From Ampullaceana balthica (lineage: Eukaryota; Mollusca; Gastropoda; Lymnaeidae), in NCBI GenBank assembly GCA_944989445.1, contig CALYLW010000327.1:239501-303500 (forward strand): a stretch of 64,000 bases of DNA, read 5' to 3'. How positions within the stretch are numbered: the stretch's first letter is position 1; every line of letters begins with the position of its first letter. The notes below the pieces were generated by a model. That model was given only the letters and a program-made list of their open reading frames with translations, was not told where the DNA came from and ran no database searches. Shown here piece by piece: positions 23,904-34,237 of the stretch. A program made the translations under genes and the position numbers.

Positions 23904-24039
23904 TTAACACATATATGTGTACTAGTACTAGTATCACTCATATAAAACCTACGATAAGTTATTTCGGTATTAAATTAATATTTAATTACTTTTGTAATAA
24001 TAATAGACAGACAGACTGTAACTATTATAATAGATGAGA

Positions 24040-25120
24040 CAGTCAGAGAGAGCACACATTTATATTTTAAAGTCCGTTATTCTAGATTTACATCTGGCAA
24101 AGTTTTTGAGTATATGATCAAAGTTAATTTTGCACAATCAAGCCTTCTTCTTGTTTCATTGTCTATCTACTTAATCTACTTGGTTTTTTTTTGTACGTTT
24201 CAACTGAGAAAAAGAGCGCTCAGTTGAAACGTTCGTAACCATTAATGTTCTAAATATGCGCAAAGCCATTTCTACATTCGAAAAGCAAACTCGATGTTAT
24301 CTCTGTTACTTTGTATAATTCTGCATGACTGAACGTGTTGTTTTCAGATTTTGATGCACGAAACTTGTGTCGAATATGTGAGTGGAACGTTTGTAATTCA
24401 GTATATAAATTGTTGTTCAGATCTACAGGATAAGCATTTATTAGACCTTCATGACACCGAGATGTTTGTGGTACATCTACCAAACAAGAAAATCGAACTG
24501 ATATATCATTATATACTCGTCCTCGTCTACTCATCCCTGTCTCAAGTTTGTCAACAATGGCGTAATGGCTTTCAGAGATATCTCAGGGGCATCACCATCA
24601 ATGATCACTGTCTTTCCTGAAGGGATCTGCTAGTGAAGAATAAAAATCGGCAAACGTTTTCAAGTTCACGTGCTCATTTTATAGAGCTTGTTATAGAGCT
24701 TATTTTTAATGCTAAAAATGGATCACACTGACTGACCAACTCCAGCAACCCTAGATAATTTCCATTCTGTAAAGATCCACATTTGTTATTTGTCCCTCTA
24801 AAAGCCGGACTACGCTAAGCAATAATACAAATAACCGCTACTGCTAGCATCAAAACATGTTTCCAGTAACTGTACTCTTCATTTATTTGTTCTTCTATCT
24901 TTTGTAGTAGACCCGAGCCTTGTCGACGAGCCAGGTATATTAACATGCAGTCTTTATGAGAAGAGCTTTGTTCGTGATTATCAACTTGAAAGTTATTTTT
25001 CCAGTCACTGAACCCATTTTTATCAGCCAAACTTGCACACACATCCCGTGTGTACCATCTTTGTGATGTTTTACTTATTAATATATCTTGTAGGCGTTCT
25101 CTCAATACATAACCTTGCAT
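24040..25120 (-). pseudogene. hAT transposase-like (DUF4371/ZMYM1-like) pseudogene
   Basis: Read from high to low coordinate, the frames give the N-terminal TTF-type zinc-finger region (NGFSDWKNNF, then HEQSSSHKDCM and LARRQGSGLLQKIEEQI). Next comes a PAFRG/NGNYLGLLELVSQCDPF segment typical of this family. After an apparent internal deletion follow the segment MSRRGRVYNDISVRFSCL and the C-terminal dimerisation motif VTNVSTERSFSQLKR near 24200-24240. Stops and frameshifts break it. The order and motifs match domesticated and transposon-borne ZMYM1-like proteins. It is paralogous to the plus-strand copy at 35836-37290. Confidence 0.75.
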
Positions 25121-25134
25121 ACAATGATGCTCTG

Positions 25135-25350
25135 AAGAACTGGTTTCAATAAAACAACTTTAATATCTACACTATGTACAGTACATATATAATTTGATGT
25201 TATACAACGTGGAGTTAGTTCTCAAACACACGTCCGCCATTACACCAGAATTCTGACAACATTGATAATCTCGAACCTTCTTCATGCGCTTTCACTCACG
25301 TGACCCTTTCCGTCATCCAACTGGTGATTCACACGTGACATTCACCCACA
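25135..25350 (-). mobile_element. Candidate 3' LTR of the Gypsy element
   Basis: On the minus strand this runs from TGTGGGTGAATGTCACGTG to TTCAGAGCATCA, beginning TG and ending CA. It contains a TATATATG-type box and a TATTAAAG/TTTTATTG polyadenylation-like region. The position, downstream of gag and RNase H remnants and directly against hAT-A coding sequence, fits a 3' LTR. No matching 5' LTR exists in the window, so the boundaries are provisional. Confidence 0.45.
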
Positions 25351-25760
25351 TCCTTCAAAAAAAATGTTTATGAAATACAACATTTTTGGTCATAATAAAA
25401 TCAAATTAATCTACATGTATATTCAAATTTCAAATATTTATCATCAATGGACATTCGTTGCCTTACACACAACATCTAGACATAAAGATCAAGAGAAAAA
25501 ATTTAGGACTTCAACAGTCTACCTGTACTGAAAAAATGAAACTGAAATTTTAAACACATCTGTAATTTTGTGTAAGTAAAATACTTTTAAAAATCAATAT
25601 TCTTAAAACTAAAAATAAATATATCCAGTGGAATTCAAACACTGCTCCTTGTTTATTGCTCAGCGAATAAACATACTAATATTAATACATTCTCTGGTTT
25701 TATCATTTAAGAATTCACAGACTAATATTAATACAGTTTCTGGTTTTATCACTTAGGAAT

Positions 25761-25880
25761 TCACAGAATGTCTTTATTTATTGTCATTCTACTTAATATG
25801 TCTGCAACCACATTCTCCTTTCTTTTAACAGGTATAATGTCAAATTTGTAGTCGGCTAATAGCATAGCATAGTTAAAAAA
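25761..25880 (-). pseudogene. Gypsy pol remnant, end of RNase H domain
   Basis: The minus-strand translation contains LLADYKFDIIPVKRKENVVA followed by DILSR. This is the hallmark end of the Ty3/Gypsy RNase H region (usually 'GKxNVVADALSR'). Protease, most of reverse transcriptase and integrase are absent, so a large internal deletion joined gag to the last part of RNase H. It ends at a stop at 25761. Confidence 0.75.
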
Positions 25881-25960
25881 TAGTCATTCTTCAGCTGACG
25901 AGTATGAATTCAAATAGATGGGCTTTCAATGCTTCTTCAGCCTATTAAATGTTCAATAAT

Positions 25961-27674
25961 TCACCAACCACGACCACGAGTATGTCCACTCACAATATCA
26001 ATTCCAGCATCTTGAATAAGTCGCCTAGCTTTTGCGATGTCATTTTTGCTTCCAGATAATTCAATAGAATTTCGACCAGATGAGTCACTGTCACTAGAAA
26101 CCTTTATCTGAAAATCATTGTCTGTATCTATGTCTTTGATTCTGCTTAATACACAACCCATTGTTCTTCCTACTTCAGATGATTGCACATAAACGGTTTC
26201 AGACTCACTAGTACCATCTCTATCTCTGCTACTATGGTCTTCATCCCTTTTGTCATATACGTGATTGTCAATAGTGGCTACAGTGTCAATAGATCTTATT
26301 TCTCCTCGACTCATCTTTCTTCTATTTCTATCATTCATGTCTTGGTTTTCATTCTTTCTCCATGGTTGATCAAAATTTCTTATTCTGGATTCAAAACTAT
26401 ATCTGCCTCTCCATGATCTTCTGCTTTGATTATCATCTCTATTTATGGAATTATGATTATATCTGTCTCTCCATGATTGTCTGCCTTGGTCATAATCTCT
26501 ATGTCTGGAATTATGATTATATTCTTCTCTCCATGATTGTCTACGTTTGTGTTCAAAGTGATCTTGTCTTGATTTTTCTTCTGCATTCTTTCTTATAGGG
26601 CTGCCATTAGGTGACACCCTATTTGTTTGTCCTTTATTGTGGTAACACTGCCTCGCCATATGTCCTGGCTTGTTACAGTACCAGCAAATAGTTTGTCTGT
26701 TGCCTTGGTTTGGCAGACTCTGGTTTCTCATTCCTTGTCCTTTTTTCTTGGTTTTTAATTTGTATTGCTGCAAAGATATCTTGTCTATTATCCATTTCCA
26801 CATTTAGATGAGTCTTTGAATGTGCGTAATGCATTTGTTAGCTCTGCTTGAGTACGAACTTTCTTATCAGTTAAATATGTGAATAGAGCTGGTGTTGCAT
26901 TTTCTAAGAACTTGTCAATTAACACCATGTCTAGTATGGCCTTTAGATTGCTTGTATCTATTGCTGTAAGTTCCAGCCATTTTGTTAATTTAACTTGTGC
27001 TTCATGCACTATGATCTGTGGATCTTTGTCCATCTTGATTCTCATTTCATGAAATTCTTTTCTATAATCATTTTCTGACTTTCCGAAATGACATAGAAGT
27101 GCCGTTTTTGACATTTTTATATATGTTTTTGTCTTCTTTGGCTATACTGTTGTAAGCTTCAAATGCTTCTCCAGTTAGTTGAGTCATCAGTTGTGCTGGC
27201 CAATCTTCTTCATCATAACCTTTCATGGCCATTATGGATTCAAAATAATCCAGATAAACATCCATTTTTTCTTTCTGGCTATCATATATTCTAACTTTGA
27301 TAGTATCCTTCGGTGCTGACTTTCTATTTGTGTCATTACCAGGATTGTGGCCTCTACTCTCTAAATCAATTTGTAGTTTTAAGTTGTCATTTTTAAGTTG
27401 TTCAAGTTCTCTACTTGCAGCTCTTTCTTCTCTTTCAATTATTTGTCTTTGCCTCTTTTGCTATTTTTTGCATCTCTTCTTCTCTGGCTATTTTTAGCTT
27501 ATCTTCTTCTTTGGCTATTTTTCGCATCTCTTCTTCTCTGGCTATTTTTAGCTTCTCTTCTGCTTTGGCTTCTTCTTTGGCAATTTTGACTTTCTCTTCA
27601 ACAAAGTCTTTCAATTCTTTTCCACTTAAGCCAAATTTTTCTGCTATGGCAGTGAATTTTTCGTAGTAATCCAT
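25961..27674 (-). pseudogene. Ty3/Gypsy gag with CCHC zinc knuckle and C-terminal KH-like domain
   Basis: Read on the minus strand, the order is as follows. First is an acidic/basic coiled-coil start (MDYYEKFTAIAEKFGLSG, then KIAREEEMRKIAKEE repeats). Next is a capsid-like region (DVYLDYFESIMAMKGYDEED, then LTGEAFEAYNSI). A helical segment (AILDMVLIDKFLENATP) follows, then a zinc knuckle CWYCNKPGHMARQC. Three ~20-residue Arg/Tyr/Asp-rich repeats (RQSWREEYNHNSRHRDYDQ type) come next. The end resembles a KH fold: VYVQSSEVGRTMG, SRIKDIDTDNDFQIKVS, IELSGSKNDIAKARRLIQDA. The KH GxxG loop reads GCVL, which departs from the usual charged loop. Frame breaks near 27435, 27100 and 26800 make it non-functional as it stands. 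The gag identity is secure; the KH call rests on pattern alone. Confidence 0.75.
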
Positions 27675-28421
27675 GTTTTGTTATATGGAATAATATGAGT
27701 CAAGCAATTCGGTAAGGAATGTAGGTATTTATTTATTTATGGTATAAATCCTCCAAATGAAATATCTTTATTTCAAAATACGTTAAGTCCAAATAAGTGA
27801 CACATCGAAACCATTAAATTTGATTTTGACAAAATGAGGCAACAAAGCTTCCTCACACGGGATCTTAAGTATACTTTATATATACGCTCCCTCAGTTTGA
27901 CAAAACACATCCGATGGTCCAAAGTTTTGAATAAAATAGGTCACTTAGTCAAATTTTCCGAATTCCAGAATTTTAGAGTAGTTTTTAGACACTTTAGTTC
28001 ACTCCAGTACTCCAAATTGCAATTATAACACTTTTCAAACAATGAGTGAATACAAATTCCGTTCCTTGATTTATAATTCACACTGACACAGTTATTAATA
28101 GTCCATAGCTTCCCAAGTTCAAGGTTATGTTTACAAATATTTCCTGGAATCAACCAGCACCAGTGAGCTTGCTGACGTATATACGTTCACTGTGTGTAAC
28201 AGACAGTATGCCTGTACACACTGTCGACTGTGTGACTGTAAGGCTAGAACCAACTGGGCTGACCTAGTTTTATACAATGCATGCAGTGGTCACGTGCGTT
28301 TTAAGCCGCCATATTGAAAACTACTTGTATTGTATATTTCATTGAATTACAACAGTTTATTTACTGCTGCTTACGAACTTGAATATTCATAAATTATGTT
28401 GGCTCACAATATTTCTGCCAT
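27675..28421 (-). mobile_element. 5' leader / possible degraded 5' LTR of the Gypsy element
   Basis: On the minus strand this precedes the gag start. It runs from about TGTGAGCCAACATAATTT (28400) through AGCAAGCTCA (about 28166), which could be an LTR of about 235 bp, then CTGGTGCTGGTTGATTCCAG as a possible primer-binding region. It does not resemble the candidate 3' LTR at 25135-25350, so these may derive from different elements. Confidence 0.3.
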
Positions 28422-29692
28422 AAATGACGTCGTCACAAAAAATTAGACCCCCCCCCCTCCAAAAATACGTCTCAAAGCTTTGACAAAAAAAAAGCAACAA
28501 ACAAAAACAATAACAACAACAAAAACCCACATTATTTTCTATCCACTAGATATATTAAAATACGTCATGTGTACCGTAATTTGTACGTGTACGCTTCGAA
28601 CATATGCCCACTATTGAACCGGTTCCTTCCAGAAAATGCATCTTTTAAATTTTACTACTATGTAGATTTCTTACCTACGTACTATACGAAGACACCCAAA
28701 TCCACCCTACTTTCAGTTATATTGACACGAGTGACAATAATCTTAATCCACATGACTTGACTGTATTAAGTATCCTTTCTGTGATATTTAAAATTAATGC
28801 CTTAAAATTGAGCTAAGAAGAAAAGTTGTTTTGTGCTCCTCTCGAATTGCAATGTCAAGAATTTGATGCATTCAATAAAGTTAATGAATACTTGGCTAAT
28901 TTTAAATGGGCTCATTTATCATTATATATACAATGGCCAGGGACGTTTGACCACAAACCAATCGAACAATTATACCAAACTTAAAATGTATATTTCTATC
29001 AAATAGATTCCCCCCCCCCTCCTTTTTAAAGAAAAATGATATTCCGTGTCGTTTTGACTTAAAATATCTACACATAATCCTATTCAGATCATTTTTAGAC
29101 ACGGCTTGTCATGCTTGTAAAACTCACCAGTAACATTTTGGGGGGAGGGGGGGCTAACGACGCTCCCCCAAATCCCCGAGTCATGTGAGCAGGACCTAGA
29201 GTCTGGGGGTGGGGGGGGGCGTAACGCACACATAAACTCGTATATTTTGGGGTAACGGGCAAAAAAAAGTCGCCTGCCGTAAGAGAACCAAGCAGAGCTG
29301 CGGTTACATCACAAGTGCTTTTATGTCAACATCAAACGAAGCAGGGTAACAAATTCATACGTTATCTTGGGGGTTCTCAAACTTAAGGATTATAATTAGA
29401 TATAATTTTCATTTCTTGATAGCTTAAACCAACCAGCGTCTGATGGCCTACCGACCGACACATTGAGAAGCACTGATTTAAAAATAAAAAATAAATAAAA
29501 ATAAAAAAAAAGTCCTTAAATAAATTGTAAGCGACCAAATATTTCAGTGGAAGTTTTATTTAAAGTTACCCTTTTGATGTGACGTCACATTTCTTCAACC
29601 CCCCTCCCTCCCCCCTCGTCACGCATCGTCACAAAAGTGTGACCCCCTCCCCCCCTCCTTTTATGTGCGTGACGTCATTTATGGACGGTCCC
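28422..29692 (-). mobile_element. P-family DNA element, inverted long copy without the E insertion
   Basis: The right end GTGACGTCATTTATGGACGG then TCCC is present. The left end is degraded (AAATGACGTCGTCAC at about 28424). The internal order is the reverse of 18562-20771: GAACCGGTTCCTTCC at about 28616, then GGCCAGGGACGTTTGACC, then the CTACCGACCGACA block near 29450. It therefore serves as an empty-site comparator for the E element at 18750. Confidence 0.75.
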
Positions 29693-29991
29693 TTATGCAA
29701 TATATTGACCAGGGCCGGATTTCTGCCTAGGCCTAAAAGGCCCCGGCCTAGGGCCCAAGCCAGCCTAAGGGCCCCGGTGGTGGAATCTTTACATAAGCTC
29801 AAAAAGATTTACTTTAACCAAGAGAAAAAATTTTGAATTTAGAACATTTGAGGAAAACCGAAATTGTCTTAAATAAATTAACAACTAAACAACAAATTGA
29901 AACATAAAAATTATTCCAAATAATAAAACAAAGTTCTATTGTTTAATGACCCTCTCTTTTATATTCGTAATAGAAATATCGATATCACGAT

Positions 29992-30284
29992 GTCTGACTT
30001 CAATAAAAAATCTAAGCGGGTTTCATTGAAGAAACGGAATAAAGAAAATAAAATCGAAAAAGAAAAAGTGCTTCTTCGTAATGTATCTAAATTAAACACA
30101 GTTTTCGTCTAGAGTCTAGACCTAGTTCTGGCTCTAGTTCTAGTACTTCATGTAGTAGTACTAGTGCATTAGCCAGTGGCAGTTGCAGCGATGCTGCGAA
30201 TGACCGTCAACAGGCATCTCCAACAAACGTGTCTGACTGCAACTAGCTACCTGAAAACATTATTTCTGAAAAACCCATAAAAAC
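29992..30284 (+). pseudogene. hAT-C transposase remnant, N-terminal part
   Basis: The frame begins MSDFNKKSKRVSLKKRNKEN and continues IEKEKVLLRNVSKLNTVF before stops, then a Ser-rich region, up to ENIISEKPIKT where the nested element interrupts. A lysine-rich start followed by a 'LPKLTSFF'-like segment is usual for ZMYM1-like hAT proteins. It is broken by frameshifts. Confidence 0.55.
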
Positions 30285-30463
30285 CAGTGGTGTAGTGGAG
30301 GGTGGGCGCGGGAGGGCTTTACCCTCCCACCTTTTTGACAGGGAGGGCGCGCCCACCCTGCATGGAGGGCATGCAATTTCAATTAACTTCAATTTGACTT
30401 TTGAGACTGTGTTAGTTGTAGAACTTGTACCTTTGAGAAAAATACGCCGCGTGAAAAATTTGA

Positions 30464-30946
30464 AATAAAACAACCCCGTAAAAACAAAGTTTTTGACTAT
30501 AAATCCCTTATATATATGAGATAACTAAAAGAATTGATTATGTGCAAACGCGACAAACATTTACAGACTGAAACCGAAATTATCTCCCCTGGCTTTAAAA
30601 CTGGGGGAAGGGGGGACGTGGTGTGGACATGGACGGGTGGCGTCAACGCGTTAAGTCAACTCAATGTGGTTTACCTGGTTAAAACACGAGATGTGTTCAC
30701 TGAAGGCTGGGGTGAAGTCAAGTGACCCGTAAAATGTAAACAATAGCGACCGCTACATATAGTTTATATATATAAACTAAAAATGCATTAATTTAATAAC
30801 TGTACGTTCGATCGATCTGAAATTTTGATACGATGCATTGTTAGGTGACACGGGTCCGTGTGCCAAATTTCAGCTGGATGCCTTCACGGGAAGTGGGTCA
30901 TTTTTTACTTCTGTTTTTCCACGGTGCCCGCCCAAGACAGACAGAC

Positions 30947-30977
<31 letters not shown>

Positions 30978-31434
30978 CGGCGATGAAGTTAATATAAGGG
31001 ATTTAATAAAACAACCCCGTAAAAACAACGTTTTTGACTATAAATCCCTTATATATGAGACAGAACTAAAAGTATTGATTATGTTCCAACGCGACAAACA
31101 TTTACAGACTGACACCGAGTGATGTCCCCTGTCTTTAATAACGGGAGATGGGACGTGAGGGTGTGTCGGCACGACGATCGAGTCCACGCGTCAACTCAAA
31201 CTCTCACGTGGAAGAAAAAACAATAACAAACCATGAATTTGAATTATATACGTTATATAAGGATAAACTAAAAATGCATTAATTTAATTACGGTACGTTC
31301 GATCGATGTGAAATTTTGATACGATGCATTGATAGGTAAGACGGGTCCATGTGCCAAATTTCAGCTCGATCGGATAACGGGAAGTGGGTCATTTTTTACT
31401 TTTATTTTTCCGCGGTGCCCGCCCAAGACAGACG

Positions 31435-31512
<78 letters not shown>

Positions 31513-33117
31513 GAGACAGAGACGGCGATGAAGTTAATATAAGGGATTTAATAAAACAAACCCGTAAAAACAAAGTTTTTGACTATAAATCCCTTATATA
31601 TGAGACATAACTAACAGTATTGATTATTTTCAAACATTTACAGACTGAATCTGTCTTAACTTAAGTTTGCTTCATAACCCTAGGGGGGGGGGTGGGAGGG
31701 GGAGAGGGGAAAAGTCTGGTCACCGATTCGCTTGACCGAGCTCAGCGTGACACGTAAAATGTAAACAAAAGCACCCCGTCGCTTCGTTGGGTCGCCTCAA
31801 TGCGTCAGCTCAAACTTTCACGTGGGAAAAAAACAATAACAAACCGTGAATTTGAATTACATACCTCATATAAGGATAAACTAAAAATGCATTAATTTAA
31901 TTACGATACGTTCGATCGATCTGAAATTTTAATACGATGCATTGTTAGGTCAGACGGGTCAGTGTGCCAAATTTCAGCTCGATCGAGTCACGGGAAGTGG
32001 GTCATTTTCGACTTTTGTTTTTTTCCGCCCGCCCATGAGATGATGAGACGGCCGCGAAGTTAATATAAGGGATTTAATAAAACAAACCCGTAAAAACAAA
32101 GTTTTTGACTATAAATCCCTTATATATGAGACAGAACTGAAAGTATTTACAAATATCTACAGACTGAATCTGTCTTTACTCCCCTTTGCTTTTAACCCAA
32201 AAGGGGGGAGGGTGGGAGAGGGGAAAGGTCTTGTCACCGATCGCTGGGCCGAGCTCACCGTGACACGCCAAATGTAAACAAAAGCACGCCGGTTTACCTG
32301 GTTTAAACACGAGATGTGTTCACCGGTGGCTGGCCTGAAGTCAAGTGACCCGTAAAATGTAAACGATAGCGACCTCTAGATATAGTTTATATAGATAAAC
32401 TAAACATGCATTAATTTAATTACGGTACGTTCGATCGATCTGAAATTTTGATACGATGCATTGTTAGGTGAGACGGGTCCGTGTGCCAAATTTCAGCTCG
32501 ATCGGATCACGGGAAGTGGGTCATTTTTGACTTTTGTTTTTCCGCCCGCCCATGAGATGACGAGACGGCGGTGAAGTTAATATAAGGGATTTAAATAAAA
32601 CAAACCCGTAAAAACAAAGTTTTTGACTATAAATCCCCTATATATGAGACATAACTAACAGTATTGATTATTTTCAAACATTTACAGACTGAATCTGTCT
32701 TAACTCAAGTTTGCTTCATAACCCTGGGAGAGGGGAAAAGTCTGGTCACCGATTCGCTTGACCGAGCTCAGAGTGACACGTAAAATGTAAACAAAAGCGC
32801 CCCGTCGCTTCGTTGGGTCGCCTCAATGCGTCAGCTCAAAATTTCACGTGGGAAAAAAACAATAAAAAACCGTGAATTTGAATTACATACCTCATATAAG
32901 GATAAACTAAAAATGCATTAATTTAATCACGGTACGTTCGATCGATCTGAAATTTTGATACGATGCATTGTTAGGTCAGACGGGTCAGTGTGACAAATTT
33001 CAGCTCGATCGAATCACGGGAAGTGGGTCATTTTCGACTTTTTTTTTCGCCCACCCATGAGATGATGAGATGATGAGAGAGATGATGAGACGGCCGCGAA
33101 GTTAATATAAGGGATTT
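30464..33117 (-). mobile_element. Head-to-tail concatemer of five E-family elements
   Basis: The units are 30464-31004, 31005-31549, 31550-32075, 32076-32592 and 32593-33117 (541, 545, 526, 517 and 525 bp). Each, read on the minus strand, starts AAATCCCTTATATTAACTTC and ends ACGGGTTTGTTTTATT, and the next unit starts at once with no spacer. Every unit carries the blocks TGAAATTTGGCACAC and ATCAAAATTTCAGATCGATC. Units 1 and 2 contain (GA)n expansions at about 30945-30970 and 31439-31508. The solitary E element at 18750-19300 ends with the same TTTGTTTTATT, which fixes the true boundary. Confidence 0.85.
31439..31508 (+). repeat. (GA)n microsatellite
   Basis: About 35 uninterrupted GA dinucleotides lie inside the second unit of the E concatemer. 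The first unit has a shorter GA run at the same relative position, so it expanded from a common seed. Confidence 0.95.
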
Positions 33118-33162
33118 AAAAAGAGGGCCCTCTCACCTCTTTTTTAGGACTATACCACTGGT

Positions 33163-34070
33163 AACAGCTACAAAAAAAGAGATTATTTAGAAAATCCGAA
33201 ATATATTTCTTCTTTAAGTGACGATCCTGATGAGTGGATGCTAGACGAATTTACATTGGAGTGCCTTGTTCAAAATGGCATGAAACAAAATATTGATGCC
33301 GACTTTTCTTTTTCTAGGCGTCAATACACAGATAAAACCAGGTATCTATCGCTGTCACTTTTTAGCCAAACATTAAGAAATGGTGAAAACGACCTCGACC
33401 TTGGCTCATATTTTCGATGATGTATGGGAAATTGGGGTCACTAGCTAATGGAGTGTTCAACGACTGGAAAACCACAGTTCAAAGAATGAAGGAACATGAG
33501 AATTCGGAAGAACACATGTCAGCATTTGCGACACTATCTAGGAAGAATGATGGCGATAGAGTTGACAAGAGTCTTGTTCTTCAAACAGAAGTAGAAATAA
33601 AATACTAGCATGAGGTTTTGAGGCGCATTGTGGCTGTTGTGAGGTCACTTTCTGCACGCGGATTACCGTTTAGGTTTCCATGATAGATTTGGATTTTTAA
33701 TTTTAAAAAAATAAAAATAAAAACAATGGGAACTATGTTATGACGTATGACTCAGAACTTTTGGCGGAGTTCGATCCTTTTCTGGACGTACACATACAAA
33801 CGCCATGGAAACAAAGGAAGTGGCACAACATCATATCTGTCGTCAAAAATATGCGATGAAATGATCAATATAATGGCAGAAAAGGTAATAAATACAATCA
33901 TGACTGAGATCAAACTTGCCAAAAAATTATCTATCGCTGTAAGCTCAACTCCGGAACTTCTCATGTAGATCAACTTTCTTTCGTTGTAAGATATATCTCT
34001 GATGACGGATGTTCTGTCGAACGATTTTTTAGATTCATTCCAGTATACATTCATAGTAATATACATTGTA
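33163..34070 (+). pseudogene. hAT-C transposase remnant, central part
   Basis: It resumes the hAT-C frame after the nested element: DPDEWMLDEFTLECLVQ, then a zinc-finger-like region ending NGVFNDWKTTVQRMKEHENS. This is followed by RRIVAVVRSLSARGLPFR, then LLAEFDPFLDVHIQ and KICDEMINIMA. The last recognisable part is LAKKLSIAVSSTPELL, followed in another frame by VDQLSFVVRYISDDGCSVER. These are the usual DUF4371 landmarks in the usual order. Several frameshifts and stops are present, and the C-terminal dimerisation domain is missing. Confidence 0.75.
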
Positions 34071-34237
34071 TTATTCTGATGTTTATTAAAGTCATTAAAG
34101 TCAATTAAAGATTGTATGTTCTGTACTGGTGCATTTAATTTGCTAAATTTTCAAAATAGCTTCGACATGGTTGGGGGGACCAAAAGTGAAAAGTGCCTAG
34201 GGGCCCTGTGTCTCTTAAGTCTGGGCCTGCTATTGTC

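Larger units (their letters stand above)
23560..25134 (-). mobile_element. hAT-A: decayed hAT-type transposon, 3' portion
   Basis: The terminus CAGGGCCGGATTAAGCC at 23560 is followed by GGTGCCCTGGGCAC. The same end appears inverted at about 37545-37605 in a related element. The minus strand encodes transposase remnants (next entries). The 5' part is missing: the Gypsy LTR abuts the coding region at 25135, and no opposite terminus was found, so the full extent is unknown. A small hAT element is nested at 23705-23903. Confidence 0.7.
30285..33160. mobile_element. hAT-D: second hAT-type element, filled by an E concatemer
   Basis: The left end CAGTGGTGTAGTGGAGGG and the right end CCTAAAAAAG-type/ACTATACCACTG are inverted partners (CAGTGGTRTAG). 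The flanking 8-mers ATAAAAAC and GTAACAGC match at only 5 of 8 positions. It splits the coding frame of hAT-C. Apart from about 180 bp at the left and 43 bp at the right, it consists entirely of five E-family units. Confidence 0.6.
29710..34229 (+). mobile_element. hAT-C: hAT-type transposon with nested insertions
   Basis: The left end CAGGGCCGGATTTCTGCC and the right end GTCTGGGCCTG are related in inverted form, with GGGCCC-rich subterminal sequence on both sides. The flanking 8-mers ATATTGAC and CTATTGTC match at 6 of 8 positions, consistent with an old hAT duplication. Plus-strand coding remnants lie on both sides of a second hAT-type insertion at 30285-33160. Removing that insertion leaves an element of about 1.6 kb. 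Confidence 0.7.

Noticed and set aside
24201..24234. Perfect 12-bp inverted repeat (GTTTCAACTGAG … CTCAGTTGAAAC) that looks like a regulatory hairpin
   Set aside because: In the minus-strand frame it encodes STERSFSQLKR of the hAT dimerisation motif. The palindrome follows from the codons, and the related copy at 37105-37140 has lost it.
26183..26598. Plus-strand open frames of 77-78 codons
   Set aside because: They are antisense shadows of the gag frame on the minus strand.
27297..27666. Plus-strand frames rich in Leu/Ser/Phe resembling membrane proteins
   Set aside because: They are the reverse complement of the lysine/glutamate coiled coil of gag.
25135..28421. Complete LTR retrotransposon with paired LTRs
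   Set aside because: The two candidate terminal regions do not resemble each other, and most of pol is missing. Only gag, a scrap of RNase H and one candidate LTR can be supported.
31329..31610. Open frames made of RERERE or SLSLSL repeats
   Set aside because: They are translations of a (GA)n microsatellite in a non-coding repeat.
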